Source: Saccharibacillus deserti (GTDB lineage Bacteria; Bacillota; Bacilli; Paenibacillales; Paenibacillaceae). From it: 64,000 bases of DNA. Every line of letters begins with the position of its first letter. The first letter of the stretch is position 1. Where the stretch lies: assembly GCF_013618475.1 (NCBI RefSeq), contig NZ_JABJVN010000001.1, forward strand, positions 186,001-250,000, read 5' to 3'. A program made the translations under genes and the position numbers. Shown piece after piece: positions 18,701 to 28,790 of this stretch. The notes under the pieces were generated by a model. It was not told the DNA's origin. It did not search any database and worked only from the letters and a program-made list of their open reading frames with translations.

Positions 18701-19606
18701 ATGGAGAGCAAAAAAGGCTTTAAATCCGGATTCGTCGCAATCGTCGGCCGTCCCAATGTCGGCAAGTCGACGCTGATGAACCAGATTATCGGACAAAAGA
18801 TCGCGATCATGTCCGACAAACCGCAGACAACGCGGAACAAGATTCACGGGGTGTACACGGGAGAAGGGAAACAGATCGTGTTCCTCGATACGCCGGGTAT
18901 TCACAAACGCCAATCGAAGTTGGGCGATTTCATGAACAACACGGCGCTGAACACGCTGGGCGAAGTGGAAGCGGCCATGTTCCTGGTCGACGCTTCGGAA
19001 GGCATCGGCGGGGGCGACCGTTATATTATCGAACAGCTCGGCAAGATCAAGACGCCGGTATTCCTGATTATGAACAAGATCGATCTGATCGAGCCGGAAG
19101 CGCTGCTGCCGCTGATCGAGACGTATCGCAAACTGTACGAGTTCGCGGAAGTGATTCCGATCTCCGCCAAATTCGGCAACAACGTGAATACGCTGATGGA
19201 ACAGCTGGGCAAATATTTGCCGGAAGGCCCGCAGTATTACCCGGCCGACCAGATTACGGACCATCCGGAGCAGTTCGTCATCGCCGAGCTGATTCGCGAG
19301 AAGATTCTGCAGATGACGCGCGAAGAAGTGCCGCACTCGATCGCCGTGACCATCGAAGACATGAAAGTGCAGGATAACGGCATCGTTTACGTAGGCGCGG
19401 TTATTTTCGTGGAACGCGATTCGCAGAAAGGGATCGTGATCGGCAAGCAGGGAGCCATGCTCAAAGAAGTGGGCAAGCGCGCGCGTCAGGATATCGAGAA
19501 CCTGCTGGGTTCGAAGATATTCCTGGAACTGTGGGTCAAAGTGAAGAAAGACTGGCGCAACCAGGATCGGGTTCTGCGCGACCTGGGCTTCCACCGGGAC
19601 GTCTAG
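18701..19606 (+). CDS. era: GTPase Era
   Basis: A 301-residue ribosome-assembly GTPase that binds the 3' end of 16S rRNA. G1 [10 protein letters not shown]3 DTPGIH, and G4 NKID are visible in the N-terminal half, and the C-terminal KH domain carries [19 protein letters not shown]. Two adjacent ATG codons (18698 and 18701) are possible; the second has the better 6-nt spacing from GAGGAGG. recO begins two bases after the stop. Confidence 0.97.
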   Translation: MESKKGFKSGFVAIVGRPNVGKSTLMNQIIGQKIAIMSDKPQTTRNKIHGVYTGEGKQIVFLDTPGIHKRQSKLGDFMNNTALNTLGEVEAAMFLVDASEGIGGGDRYIIEQLGKIKTPVFLIMNKIDLIEPEALLPLIETYRKLYEFAEVIPISAKFGNNVNTLMEQLGKYLPEGPQYYPADQITDHPEQFVIAELIREKILQMTREEVPHSIAVTIEDMKVQDNGIVYVGAVIFVERDSQKGIVIGKQGAMLKEVGKRARQDIENLLGSKIFLELWVKVKKDWRNQDRVLRDLGFHRDV

Positions 19607-19607
19607 G

Positions 19608-20366
19608 ATGCTGTACCGTCTCGAAGGAATTGTAATTCGGGCGATGGACTACGGGGAGACGAACAAGATTATCACGCTGTGTACCCAAACGCATGGCAAG
19701 GTAGGCGTAATGGTCCGCGGAGCGAAAAAGCTCAAAAGCCGCCACGGTTCGCTGACCCAGCCTTTTACGTACGGCGTATTCAGCTTTTTCCGGGGCGGAA
19801 GCGGCCTGGGTACGCTGAATGACGGAGAAATCTACGAATCGAACCACAAGCTGCGGGAAGATCTGGTGCTCGCCGCCCACGGCGCTTATGCCTGCGAACT
19901 GATCGATCGTGCGCTGCAGGATGAAGATACCGGCAGTTTTTGGTTCGAACAGCTGCAGGCATTTTTAACGGGCATGCGAGAAGGCAAAGACCCCGAGGTG
20001 ATGATGCGGCTGTTCGAGATGAAGATGCTTCAGGCGTCGGGGTATGGACCCCAGCTCGACATCTGCACGTCCAGCCAGCGTCCGATCGAAGGCGATGCGC
20101 TGATCAGTCCGCGTCTGGGCGGCGTGTTGAGCCTGCCTTTTCGGGCGGCCGATCCTTATGCGGTTCCCGTTACGGCACGGACGCTCTCGCTGCTGCGGAT
20201 CTTTGCCAAGCTTGATCTTCGCCGGCTCGGCAACGTGGACGTCAAGCCCGAGACCAAAACCGAACTCAAAAAAGTGATGGAAGCGCTCATGCGCGAACAT
20301 ATCGGCATAAACCTGAAGTCCAAACGGTTTCTCGATCAGCTCGACCAGTACGGCTTTGACAAATAA
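19608..20366 (+). CDS. recO: DNA repair protein RecO
   Basis: A 252-residue recombination mediator that helps load RecA on SSB-coated DNA with RecR. The N-terminal OB fold is recognisable (LEGIVIRAMDYGETNKIITL, then GVMVRGAKKLKSRHG), followed by the helical domain. The zinc-finger cysteines usual in Bacillus-type RecO are not present: only one Cys remains at LDICTSSQRP, and the later CxxC is replaced by serine and leucine. Length and position after era are normal. Confidence 0.93.
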   Translation: MLYRLEGIVIRAMDYGETNKIITLCTQTHGKVGVMVRGAKKLKSRHGSLTQPFTYGVFSFFRGGSGLGTLNDGEIYESNHKLREDLVLAAHGAYACELIDRALQDEDTGSFWFEQLQAFLTGMREGKDPEVMMRLFEMKMLQASGYGPQLDICTSSQRPIEGDALISPRLGGVLSLPFRAADPYAVPVTARTLSLLRIFAKLDLRRLGNVDVKPETKTELKKVMEALMREHIGINLKSKRFLDQLDQYGFDK

Positions 20367-20394
20367 CAATCCGGGTCTTACAATAAAGAAAGAT

Positions 20395-20766
20395 TGCTGA
20401 ATGTTTCGCAGCAGCGTTGAACGGAAAACGCGCAGATGAAAAACAAGGCCAAGCTTCAGCGAACCGGGGACAGTGCAAGCCCGGCCGGCCGATTTTCTGT
20501 GCGTACAGGCATTTCCGGGAGCGTGCGACACACGAAGCGTACGGAAAAGAGGAATGCGAACCGCGTCCGCAAGTCGGAGCCGCGCATTCAAGTAGGGTGG
20601 AACCGCGGGAGACGTTTTGTTGATCGGGTAGGCCTGGCGTTTCGCAAGAAGCGTCTGCCGCCGTCAGCGAGCCGGTGCAGATCGGAGATGCCGGGCATCT
20701 TGGTCATGGCACGGAAACTCTCGTCCCTACGTCTGTCGAACCAGGCGTACGGACGGGAGTTTTTTG
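20395..20766 (+). promoter_or_regulatory. T-box riboswitch (glycine) controlling glyQS
   Basis: The T-box core AGGGTGGAACCGCGG is at 20594-20608. The distal Stem I signature AACCGGGGACAGTGCAAGCC is at 20462-20481. A GGC triplet at 20508-20510 followed by A is the likely glycine specifier. The terminator (20717-20766) has ACTCTCGTCC pairing with GGACGGGAGT and ends in T7. Uncharged tRNA-Gly would stabilise pairing of AGGG (20594) with CCCT (20725-20728) and allow glyQS transcription. About 105 nt separate the two antiterminator halves, much more than usual. The 5' boundary is approximate. Confidence 0.93.
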
Positions 20767-20832
20767 CGTACTCTCATATAGGCAAACAGCTGCCTTCCGG
20801 TCTGCCGATCCATTTTGCAAAGGGGTGTTTTT

Positions 20833-21714
20833 ATGAATTTTCAAGGCATGATCCTGACGCTTCAGAAATTCTGGGCGGATCAGGGATGTATTAACGCGCA
20901 GCCGTACGACACGGAAAAAGGCGCAGGTACGATGAACCCGATGACGTATCTTCGGTCGCTGGGACCGGAGCCGTGGAAAGTGGCTTATGTCGAACCGTCG
21001 CGTCGTCCTTCCGACGGCCGTTACGGAGAAAACCCGAACCGGTTGTATCAGCATCATCAGTTCCAGGTGATTATCAAGCCGTCTCCGGACAATATCCAGG
21101 AGTTGTACCTTGAAAGTCTCAAAGCGCTCGGCGTCGATCCTTTGGTCCACGATATCCGCTTTGTCGAAGATAACTGGGAGAATCCGACACTCGGCTGTGC
21201 GGGCCTCGGCTGGGAAGTATGGCTGGACGGTATGGAAATTACCCAGTTCACTTACTTCCAGCAGGTCGGCGGTCTCGAAACCCATCCGGTTGCGGTCGAG
21301 ATCACGTACGGTATGGAGCGTCTGGCTTCCTATATCCAGGATAAGGAGAACGTATTCGATCTGGAATATGTGGAAGGCATGACATACGGCGACGTTTATC
21401 GTCAAGCGGAGTACGAGCATTCCAAATACACGTTCGAATTGTCGGACGTCAAAATGCTGTTCACGCTGTTCAATATGTACGAGCAGGAAGCGGCACGCGC
21501 GGTGGAAGCCAATCTGGTATTCCCGGCTTACGATTATGTGCTGAAATGTTCGCATACGTTCAACCTGCTCGACGCACGGGGCGCGATCAGCGTAACGGAA
21601 CGGACCGGCTATATTACGAGAGTGCGCAATCTGGCACGCAAAGTGGCTGCGTCTTATGTGGAAGAGCGTGAGAAGCTCGGCTTCCCGTTGATCAAGAAAG
21701 GAGAGGAAGCGTAA
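20833..21714 (+). CDS. glyQ: Glycine-tRNA ligase alpha subunit
   Basis: A 293-residue catalytic subunit of the bacterial alpha2beta2 glycyl-tRNA synthetase (class II). Recognisable segments are [18 protein letters not shown] at the start, [19 protein letters not shown], and [17 protein letters not shown] (motif 2 region). The start ATG at 20833 follows AAAGGGGTG. It is controlled by the upstream T-box, and its TAA overlaps the glyS ATG by one base. Confidence 0.98.
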   Translation: MNFQGMILTLQKFWADQGCINAQPYDTEKGAGTMNPMTYLRSLGPEPWKVAYVEPSRRPSDGRYGENPNRLYQHHQFQVIIKPSPDNIQELYLESLKALGVDPLVHDIRFVEDNWENPTLGCAGLGWEVWLDGMEITQFTYFQQVGGLETHPVAVEITYGMERLASYIQDKENVFDLEYVEGMTYGDVYRQAEYEHSKYTFELSDVKMLFTLFNMYEQEAARAVEANLVFPAYDYVLKCSHTFNLLDARGAISVTERTGYITRVRNLARKVAASYVEEREKLGFPLIKKGEEA

Positions 21715-23804
21715 TGGCAAAAGATCTGCTGCTCGAAATCGGTCTTGAAGAAGTACCGGCCCGCTTCCTGCGCGCCGCAATGAATCAGCTGCGCGAGAAA
21801 ACGGAAAAATGGCTGGACGCGTCGCGTCTGAGCTACGATAAAGTAGAAGCTTACGCGACTCCCCGCCGTCTGGCCGTGTTGGCGCACGGCGTTGCGGAGA
21901 AGCAGGAGGACGTCAGCGAAGAAGTAAAAGGACCTTCCCGCAAAATCGCGCAGAACGACAGCGGAGAATGGACCAAAGCCGCTTTGGGCTTTGCGCGCAG
22001 CCAGGGTGTGGAAGCGAGCGACTTTACGTTCAAGGAAGCCGGCGGCGTAGAATATGTCTATGCAACCAAAAGCCTGAACGGTCAGGAAGCGTCCGCTCTG
22101 CTGCCGGAAGGACTCAAGAGCATTATCGCTTCGTTGAATTTCCCGAAAAATATGCGCTGGGGAGCTTACGATTTCAAGTTCGTCCGTCCGATCCGTTGGA
22201 TGGTCGCGCTGTTCGGCCAGGAAGTCGTACCTTTCGAGATCACCGATGTTCACGCGGGACGCATCACGCGCGGACACCGTTTCCTCGGTACCGAGACTTC
22301 GATCGCCCAAGCTTCCGATTACGTCGAAGCGCTCCGTGCCCAGCATGTCATGGCGAACGTGGAGGAGCGCGAAGCGCTGATCCTGCAGCAGATTCGCGAT
22401 CTGGCCGAAGAGAAAAACTGGAATATCGCGATCAAGGACGATCTGCTGGAAGAAGTTCTGTTCCTCGTGGAGACGCCTACGGCTTTGTTCGGTACATTCG
22501 AAGAATCGTTCCTGAACATTCCCCAAGACGTACTGATCACGTCGATGAGAGAGCATCAGCGCTATTTCCCGGTTCTGGACGCCGAAGGCAAGCTGCTTCC
22601 GTTCTTCGTAACCGTGCGAAACGGGGATGCCAGATCGCTTGACGTTATCGCAAAAGGCAATGAAAAAGTACTGCGCGCCCGGTTGTCGGATGCGAAATTC
22701 TTCTATGAAGAAGATCAGAAGATGCCGATCAAGGACGCGCTTTCGAAGCTTGAGAACGTCGTATTCCACGAAGATCTGGGCAGCACCGGCGACAAAGTGC
22801 GCCGAATCCGTCAGACGGCGGACAAGATCGCTTCGCTGCTTCAGCTGGACAGCGAAGATGCCCAGGATGTCAGCCGTGCCGCCGACATCTGCAAATTCGA
22901 TCTTGTGACCCAGATGGTCTACGAATTCCCTGAACTCCAGGGCGTCATGGGCGAAGACTACGCGCGCAAAGCCGGAGAAAACGAATCGGTCGCCCGCGCG
23001 GTATTCGAACATTACCAGCCGCGCTTTGCCGGCGAATCGGTACCGGCTTCCATCGTGGGATCGGTGGTCAGTCTGGCCGACAAACTGGATGCCGTCGTCG
23101 GATTCTTCGGAATCGGCATTATCCCGACCGGCTCGCAGGATCCTTACGCCCTGCGCCGCCAAGCTGCGGGCATCGTGCAGATCCTGCTCGATCACAAGCT
23201 GGATCTGACGCTTGAGCAGCTGTTCGACCTGTCTATCGCCGTACATGAGCAGGCGGGCAACCTGAAGCGCACGCCTGAAGAGATTCGTAAAGACCTGCAT
23301 GATTTCTTCGAACTGCGGATCAAAAAACTGCTCTCGGAGACACTGCGCTACGATGTGGTCGACGCGGCCATCGCGGCCGGCTTCGGCGATATTCCGGCCG
23401 TTGTTGCGCGGGGCAAAGCATTGATGAACGCAGTAACGAGCGAAAACAACTTCAAATTGACGGTCGAATCGTTCACCCGAACGGGCAATCTGGCTTCAAA
23501 AGCCTCCGGCGGCGAAGTGAATCCCGACCTGTTCGAAGGCGAAGCGGAACGCGAGCTCTTCGAAGCGTGGCGGCTGCTGCAGAGACAGCGCGGTACATGG
23601 GCTCAGGGCAAGGGATACGCAGATGCCGCCGAAGCCGAATTGACGGCATTGTCTGGGCTGGCTCAGCCGATTACAACGTTCTTCGACCGGGTAATGGTTA
23701 TGGCAGAGAACGAAAACGTACGGGCCAACCGTCTTGCGCTGCTTGCGGCGATCGACGGGGATCTCAAACGTTTCGCCGATTTCGGCAGGTTGGTCTGGCA
23801 GTAA
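21714..23804 (+). CDS. glyS: Glycine-tRNA ligase beta subunit
   Basis: A 696-residue tRNA-binding subunit paired with GlyQ. The N-terminus KDLLLEIGLEEVPARFL is typical, followed by the B3/B4-like and HD-like domains, and the C-terminal DALR anticodon-binding region (LTALSGLAQPITTFFDRVMV). Translation is coupled to glyQ through a TAATG overlap. A long terminator hairpin follows at 23857. Confidence 0.98.
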   Translation: MAKDLLLEIGLEEVPARFLRAAMNQLREKTEKWLDASRLSYDKVEAYATPRRLAVLAHGVAEKQEDVSEEVKGPSRKIAQNDSGEWTKAALGFARSQGVEASDFTFKEAGGVEYVYATKSLNGQEASALLPEGLKSIIASLNFPKNMRWGAYDFKFVRPIRWMVALFGQEVVPFEITDVHAGRITRGHRFLGTETSIAQASDYVEALRAQHVMANVEEREALILQQIRDLAEEKNWNIAIKDDLLEEVLFLVETPTALFGTFEESFLNIPQDVLITSMREHQRYFPVLDAEGKLLPFFVTVRNGDARSLDVIAKGNEKVLRARLSDAKFFYEEDQKMPIKDALSKLENVVFHEDLGSTGDKVRRIRQTADKIASLLQLDSEDAQDVSRAADICKFDLVTQMVYEFPELQGVMGEDYARKAGENESVARAVFEHYQPRFAGESVPASIVGSVVSLADKLDAVVGFFGIGIIPTGSQDPYALRRQAAGIVQILLDHKLDLTLEQLFDLSIAVHEQAGNLKRTPEEIRKDLHDFFELRIKKLLSETLRYDVVDAAIAAGFGDIPAVVARGKALMNAVTSENNFKLTVESFTRTGNLASKASGGEVNPDLFEGEAERELFEAWRLLQRQRGTWAQGKGYADAAEAELTALSGLAQPITTFFDRVMVMAENENVRANRLALLAAIDGDLKRFADFGRLVWQ

Positions 23805-23856
23805 ACGGACCGGCTTTTGCAGGTTTTGCACAAGCAGTTGAATAAATAACCGACAC

Positions 23857-23941
23857 GGAATATTTCCCGTACAGAGAGCTGGATCCGAGCGTAGAACAAG
23901 CGCCGGCGCATTCGTTTCTCTGTCGGGGAAATTCCTTTTTC
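23857..23941 (+). terminator. Terminator of the glyQS operon
   Basis: GGAA-TTTCCC-ACAGAGA on the 5' side (23857-23877) pairs with TCTCTGT-GGGGAAATTCC (23917-23935), about 17 bp with one bulge, followed by TTTTT. The loop is about 39 nt. Confidence 0.8.
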
Positions 23942-23999
23942 GCATAGGGATTGGAGCAGGCGGAGAAACACTGCCTCTTCCGGCGAAAAGGAGGATCTC

Positions 24000-24476
24000 A
24001 TGGAGCCCGCAACGCAATCGCAGGGCATGCGGATTTTGGTGGATGCCGATGCCTGCCCGGTCAAGGAAGAGATCAAACGCGCCGCCCGAATCGCCGGCGT
24101 ATCGGTCGTCATGGTTTCTTCGTACGATCATGTGCTGCGCGAAGCCGACAATGTACGCATTGTACGGGTGGACCCGGGCAAAGAAAGCGCCGATTTGTAT
24201 ATCGTCAATCATCTGCGCGCGGGCGATCTGGTGATTACCCAGGATTACGGCCTAGCTGCATTGGTCCTTGCAAAGCGCGCTTATGCGCTTTCGGAGCGCG
24301 GCGTCGTATACGATGCGGACAATATCGAATTTCTGCTCGACCGCCGACATATCAGCGCGAAAGTGCGCCGGGGCGGAGGAAGAACCAAAGGACCCAAAAA
24401 GTTCACGGCGGAAGACCGGGAGGCTTTTTCGGAAAAATGTTTAAAACTTTTGCATGATTTGCAGGAGAAGGCGTAA
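24000..24476 (+). CDS. UPF0178/DUF188 family protein (YqxD/YaiI)
   Basis: A 158-residue protein of the YaiI/YqxD family. The N-terminal ILVDADACPVKEEI is the family signature, with further acidic motifs (VVMVSSYDH, DLVITQDYGLAAL) that resemble a PIN-like nuclease fold. No reaction is established. The ATG at 24000 follows AAAAGGAGG. In B. subtilis the ortholog also sits directly upstream of dnaG. Confidence 0.92.
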   Translation: MEPATQSQGMRILVDADACPVKEEIKRAARIAGVSVVMVSSYDHVLREADNVRIVRVDPGKESADLYIVNHLRAGDLVITQDYGLAALVLAKRAYALSERGVVYDADNIEFLLDRRHISAKVRRGGGRTKGPKKFTAEDREAFSEKCLKLLHDLQEKA

Positions 24477-24513
24477 GTTTAGCGAATATTATTTTCATTA
24501 GAAGGTGGTTATG

Positions 24514-26472
24514 ATGAGTACGGAATACGGAAATATTCCGGAGGAAACGATTGATGCAGTGCTGCATCAGCACGATATCGTCGAAACGGTGGGCAGATAC
24601 GTTCATCTGACCAAGCAGGGGAAGTACATGAAAGGCCTGTGCCCGTTCCATTCCGAAAAGACCCCTTCTTTTACGGTGACGCCGGATCGCCAAATTTTTT
24701 ACTGCTATGGCTGCGGCATGGGGGGCAACGCCATCAAATTCAGGATGGAAATCGAAGGACTATCCTTCCCCGAAGCCGTGAAGATTATGGCAGAAGAGTC
24801 GCATATCCCTTTCCAGAACCCGGGCGCAAAAGCAGAGTCGCCTCAGGACCGGGAAACCGGACGTCTCCTTCAGGCTTACGAATGGAGCGAGAAATTCTAT
24901 CATTTTTTGTTGAAAAACACCGAACACGGACTTCCCGCACTGGAATACCTGCGAGCACGCGGAATCGGCGACAAGCTGATCGATCATTTCCGGATCGGAT
25001 TTGCGCCGGATCGTTGGGATACGCTTGTCCAGTTTCTGGACAAACGTTCATTCGATCTGGCGGAGATGGAAAAAGGCGGATTGATTTCGGCCAGACAAAG
25101 CGGCGACGGTTATGTCGATCGTTTCCGGGGCCGGATCATGTTTCCGATAGCGAATCGCAGCGGCAAAACGATTGCGTTTGCCGGCCGGATTCTGGGTGAC
25201 GGGCATCCGAAATATGTGAATTCGCCGGAAAGCCGGCTGTTTAACAAAAGCCGGGTACTGTACAATTTCGACCAGGCGAGAAGCGCGATCCGCAAACAGC
25301 GGCAGGCCGTACTGTTCGAAGGATACGGCGACGTCATTGCGGCTTGGGAAGCGGGCGTGCGTAACGGAGTCGCCACCATGGGGACTTCGTTGACCGATCA
25401 GCATGCCGCCATGATCAAGACGACGGCGGACGAAGTGCTTGTCTGCTACGACGGCGACAATGCCGGTCAGAATGCGGCGCTTAAAAGTATTCCGATTCTC
25501 GAGCAGGCGGGACTTAAAGTGAAGATCGCGATGCTGCCGCCAGGAGTGGATCCGGACGACTATATCCGTTCGAACGGGTCGGAGCGTTTTGTGCGTCAGA
25601 TTGTGGAAGACGCGGCTTCGACCACCAAATTCCGTTTGGTCAATCTGCGGCGGGGTTACAAGCTCTCCGAAGAAGGCGGCCGCCTCGATTACACCAAAGC
25701 GGCCCTGCCGATTATCGCGGCCTTGAATTCTCCGACGGAACGGGAAGTGTACCTGCGCGAACTGTCGACGGAAGTCGATATTTCGTTTGACAGTCTCAAA
25801 CAGGACAGCAACCTGATCCGTCAGGAACACAGCCGCCCCGCGCCGGGACAAGAAGATCCGGGTCCGGCTTACTCCGGGCCCCAACAGGGAGGACGTCCCG
25901 GATCGTCCGGCGGCAAAGGCCGCGGACGCGGCGATTACGCGAACAAAGGCGGCTATGTCAAAAAAGGCAATTTCGGCGGAGGGAATTATGCCCATACGGA
26001 AGAAGACTTTTTTCCGCAGGAGCGAAGAGCCCGTCCCGACCGGAACCTGCTGCCCGCCCACCAGGCTGCCGAACGCCGGCTTCTGTATCTGATGCTTCAG
26101 GATCGGCAGGCCGCCGATTATGTGGCGGCGCGTCTGGGCGATGAGTTCAATACGCCGGAGCACGCCGCGATCGCCGCTTATCTGTACGCTTTTTATGCGC
26201 AGGACCGCGAGCCTGACAGCAGCCGCTTCATTGCTTCGCTGCAGGACGAAAAGTTGGAGAAGATCGTCAGCGCCATCGCGATGATGGAAGGTTCGCGAGA
26301 ATGGAACGAACAGGTTCTTAACGATTGTATCCGCGAAGTCCGCAAGCAGACCACTCTTCGCGGCAGCGGTATCGAGCAGAAGCGCGAAGCCATGATACGT
26401 GCCGAGAAAGACGGTGATTTCCTGCTCGCCGCTCAAATCGCAAGTGAAATCATAGCCCTGGAAAGGCAGTAA
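24514..26472 (+). CDS. dnaG: DNA primase DnaG
   Basis: Synthesises RNA primers at the replication fork. The N-terminal zinc domain shows [13 protein letters not shown] and [13 protein letters not shown], the TOPRIM core has [12 protein letters not shown] and [14 protein letters not shown], and the C-terminal helicase-binding domain (residues about 505-652) is helical. Between core and C-terminal domain lies a Gly/Arg/Lys-rich linker (about residues 443-497) with [17 protein letters not shown], unusually long and repetitive. The ATG at 24514 has the best spacing to GAAGGTGG; an ATG one codon earlier is possible. rpoD follows 44 bp later. Confidence 0.97.
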   Translation: MSTEYGNIPEETIDAVLHQHDIVETVGRYVHLTKQGKYMKGLCPFHSEKTPSFTVTPDRQIFYCYGCGMGGNAIKFRMEIEGLSFPEAVKIMAEESHIPFQNPGAKAESPQDRETGRLLQAYEWSEKFYHFLLKNTEHGLPALEYLRARGIGDKLIDHFRIGFAPDRWDTLVQFLDKRSFDLAEMEKGGLISARQSGDGYVDRFRGRIMFPIANRSGKTIAFAGRILGDGHPKYVNSPESRLFNKSRVLYNFDQARSAIRKQRQAVLFEGYGDVIAAWEAGVRNGVATMGTSLTDQHAAMIKTTADEVLVCYDGDNAGQNAALKSIPILEQAGLKVKIAMLPPGVDPDDYIRSNGSERFVRQIVEDAASTTKFRLVNLRRGYKLSEEGGRLDYTKAALPIIAALNSPTEREVYLRELSTEVDISFDSLKQDSNLIRQEHSRPAPGQEDPGPAYSGPQQGGRPGSSGGKGRGRGDYANKGGYVKKGNFGGGNYAHTEEDFFPQERRARPDRNLLPAHQAAERRLLYLMLQDRQAADYVAARLGDEFNTPEHAAIAAYLYAFYAQDREPDSSRFIASLQDEKLEKIVSAIAMMEGSREWNEQVLNDCIREVRKQTTLRGSGIEQKREAMIRAEKDGDFLLAAQIASEIIALERQ

Positions 26473-26516
26473 CGAACGAGTCACAGGTTCGAATTCCGGG
26501 GAGGAGGGAGTCTAGA

Positions 26517-27644
26517 ATGGCGAACGAGCAACATACGGAATTGGAAGGCGAACTGACCCTTGAACAGGTGAAAGAACAGCTGATCGAACTCGGCAAAAAA
26601 AGATCCCATCTGAGCTACAAAGAAATTGCCGAGAAGCTGTCGCCGTTCGACCAGGACGCCGAGCAGATCGAGGAATTTTACGAACAGCTCGGAGACCTGG
26701 GAATCGAAGTAAGCGACGAAAGCGACGATGAAGAGGAACGTCCCCGCCCGCAGGCCGAAAGGGAAGGCGGCGAGGAGTTCGAATTCGAAGATGATATGGC
26801 TCTTCCTCCGGGGATCAAAATCAACGATCCCGTACGGATGTATCTCAAAGAAATCGGACGCGTTCCCCTGCTCTCCGCCGACGATGAAGTAGGCTTGGCG
26901 AAGCGGATCGAAGACGGCGACGAGGAGGCCAAACGGCGTCTGGCGGAAGCGAATCTTCGCCTGGTCGTCAGCATCGCCAAGCGTTATGTCGGACGGGGCA
27001 TGCTGTTCCTGGATCTGATCCAGGAAGGCAATATGGGTCTCATCAAAGCCGTAGAAAAGTTCGATTACAAAAAGGGCTACAAGTTCAGTACGTATGCGAC
27101 CTGGTGGATTCGTCAGGCCATTACCCGGGCGATCGCCGACCAGGCCCGGACGATTCGGATTCCGGTGCACATGGTCGAGACGATCAACAAGCTGATCCGG
27201 GTCTCCCGGCAGCTGCTGCAGGAATACGGCCGCGAACCATCGCCGGAAGAGATTGCCGCCGAGATGGAACTCAGCGTAGAGAAAGTGCGCGAAATCATGA
27301 AGATTGCCCAAGAACCGGTATCGCTCGAGACGCCGATCGGCGAAGAAGACGATTCGCACCTCGGCGACTTTATCGAAGACCAGGAAGCGTTGGCCCCGGC
27401 CGACGCCGCTGCCTACGAGCTGTTAAAAGAACAGCTCGAAGATGTGCTCGACACGCTGACGGACCGCGAAGAAAATGTGCTCCGTCTGCGCTTCGGCCTG
27501 GACGACGGACGAACACGCACACTCGAAGAAGTGGGCAAAGTGTTCGGGGTGACGCGCGAACGGATTCGCCAGATCGAAGCCAAGGCGCTGCGCAAGCTGC
27601 GGCATCCAAGCCGAAGTAAGCGGCTCAAGGATTTCCTCGAATAG
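26517..27644 (+). CDS. rpoD: RNA polymerase primary sigma factor RpoD (SigA)
   Basis: The housekeeping sigma factor, 375 residues. Region 1.1 is followed by an acidic patch ([14 protein letters not shown]), then region 1.2 ([16 protein letters not shown]), region 2 ([19 protein letters not shown] and [20 protein letters not shown], which contact the -10), region 3, and region 4 with [19 protein letters not shown] for -35 recognition. The start has GGGGAGGAGGGAG upstream. It follows dnaG as in the classic macromolecular synthesis operon. Confidence 0.98.
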   Translation: MANEQHTELEGELTLEQVKEQLIELGKKRSHLSYKEIAEKLSPFDQDAEQIEEFYEQLGDLGIEVSDESDDEEERPRPQAEREGGEEFEFEDDMALPPGIKINDPVRMYLKEIGRVPLLSADDEVGLAKRIEDGDEEAKRRLAEANLRLVVSIAKRYVGRGMLFLDLIQEGNMGLIKAVEKFDYKKGYKFSTYATWWIRQAITRAIADQARTIRIPVHMVETINKLIRVSRQLLQEYGREPSPEEIAAEMELSVEKVREIMKIAQEPVSLETPIGEEDDSHLGDFIEDQEALAPADAAAYELLKEQLEDVLDTLTDREENVLRLRFGLDDGRTRTLEEVGKVFGVTRERIRQIEAKALRKLRHPSRSKRLKDFLE

Positions 27645-27956
27645 AAGCGTCATAGGTAAGCAAGAGCGCCGGAGCGAAGCTTCGGCGCTCTTGCTGCGAG
27701 CCGGGGAAGATTATCGGAGGATTCCCTTCGTTTTCCCGTCTAAAGTCCCGGAAGTCCGTGTAAAGCGCCGCATAGGCGGGCGGAACTTTTCCGGGTAAGA
27801 TGAAGAAGGTGTTTGCCGCTTACGAAGGCGAATAAAAATGTCCGTCTGCTTAATCGGAGCAAAGCGACCAGCCGATATAAAAGAGGAGAACGGCTTCAGT
27901 TACGGATTGTCTTCAAACGGCGGTGTTGAAGAGGATCCTCCGGAGGAGGAGCGCTT
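27645..27956. other. Intergenic region with a GC-rich hairpin
   Basis: Holds a perfect 13-bp stem (AGCAAGAGCGCCG, 27659-27671, against 27683-27695) just after rpoD. No T-run follows, so it is a weak terminator candidate or an mRNA 3' end stabiliser. I see no convincing promoter or gene in the rest. Confidence 0.6.
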
Positions 27957-28790
27957 TTGGAACGGGAAAAAAAGAAGATTATTATTACCGAGATTGAAAA
28001 TTGGCGAAAAAGCAAACTTTTGCCCGAACATTATTGCGATTTTTTGTTAAACTTATATGACGACGAGGCGACCCAGAAGAAAAAAGGTACACTGTCGGTC
28101 ACCGCGCTGCAGCAGGGCAATTTTAAGCTGTGGGCGCTTTCGTTTGTCAGCGTAGCGCTGATTTTCATGATCGCCTTTTATTTTCCGATTCTGGATTGGC
28201 CGTTTCAGGCAGCCGCAATCGCGGCGCTTGTCTCATTTTGTTACGGGCTCGGTACATACGCCAGGGGAAAAGCCTGGATGAGCGGAATGGGCGGGCAGAT
28301 GCTGTATGCGGTCGGCAGTGTAGTGCTGCTTGGACTGGGATCCTGGATGGTCCGTCTCAACGGGTGGCCGGAAGAGATCGGCATGCTCGGATTGATCGCG
28401 GTGTGCGCCGTGGTCTGGCTGGCGGTCGGCATGATCGTGCCGAGCGGACTGCTGCATTACAGCGGCTGGGCGGCTTTGATTCTGCTGTACGCCGAATTTT
28501 TCGGCAAGATGAATCCGGCCGCTTCCTGGCCGATGCTCCAGCTGCTCTGGCTGCCGCTCAGCGCGCTGCTGCTCTGGTTGAGCTGGCTTGCCCATCATAA
28601 AGCCAAACGCTTTGCCTCGATCTATTTTGCGGTCGGCGTGACCCTCTGGTTTATGCCGGAGATCGACGACCTGCTGCTGCGCCAGAATACGACCGAGAGT
28701 ATTATTTTGTACATTCTCGGCAAACTGGCGCTGGCGTTTATTTTCTTGTTTGTCTGGCGAAAAAAATGGATTGCGTGGGTGTCTGTATGA
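27957..28790 (+). CDS. Hypothetical multi-pass membrane protein
   Basis: I cannot name a characterised family. The 277 residues comprise a charged cytoplasmic N-terminus (MEREKKK, then IENWRKSKLLPEHYCDFLLN) followed by about seven to eight hydrophobic helices from residue about 60 to the C-terminus. The N-terminal WRxSKLLPxxYxDFLLNLY element resembles that of DUF2157-like membrane proteins, which is a weak clue only. The start is TTG at 27957, supported by CGGAGGAG. The stop overlaps trmK in an ATGA, so the gene is translationally coupled to it. Confidence 0.75.
   Translation: MEREKKKIIITEIENWRKSKLLPEHYCDFLLNLYDDEATQKKKGTLSVTALQQGNFKLWALSFVSVALIFMIAFYFPILDWPFQAAAIAALVSFCYGLGTYARGKAWMSGMGGQMLYAVGSVVLLGLGSWMVRLNGWPEEIGMLGLIAVCAVVWLAVGMIVPSGLLHYSGWAALILLYAEFFGKMNPAASWPMLQLLWLPLSALLLWLSWLAHHKAKRFASIYFAVGVTLWFMPEIDDLLLRQNTTESIILYILGKLALAFIFLFVWRKKWIAWVSV

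Noticed and set aside
26480-26500. GGTTCGAATTCC upstream of rpoD, resembling a tRNA T-arm
   Set aside because: No complementary stem and no other tRNA arms; it lies in the dnaG-rpoD gap next to the ribosome site.
27838-28050. A 70-codon open frame with ATG before the membrane protein gene
   Set aside because: It overlaps the start of the better-supported gene at 27957 in another frame, has no ribosome site, and its translation is unremarkable.
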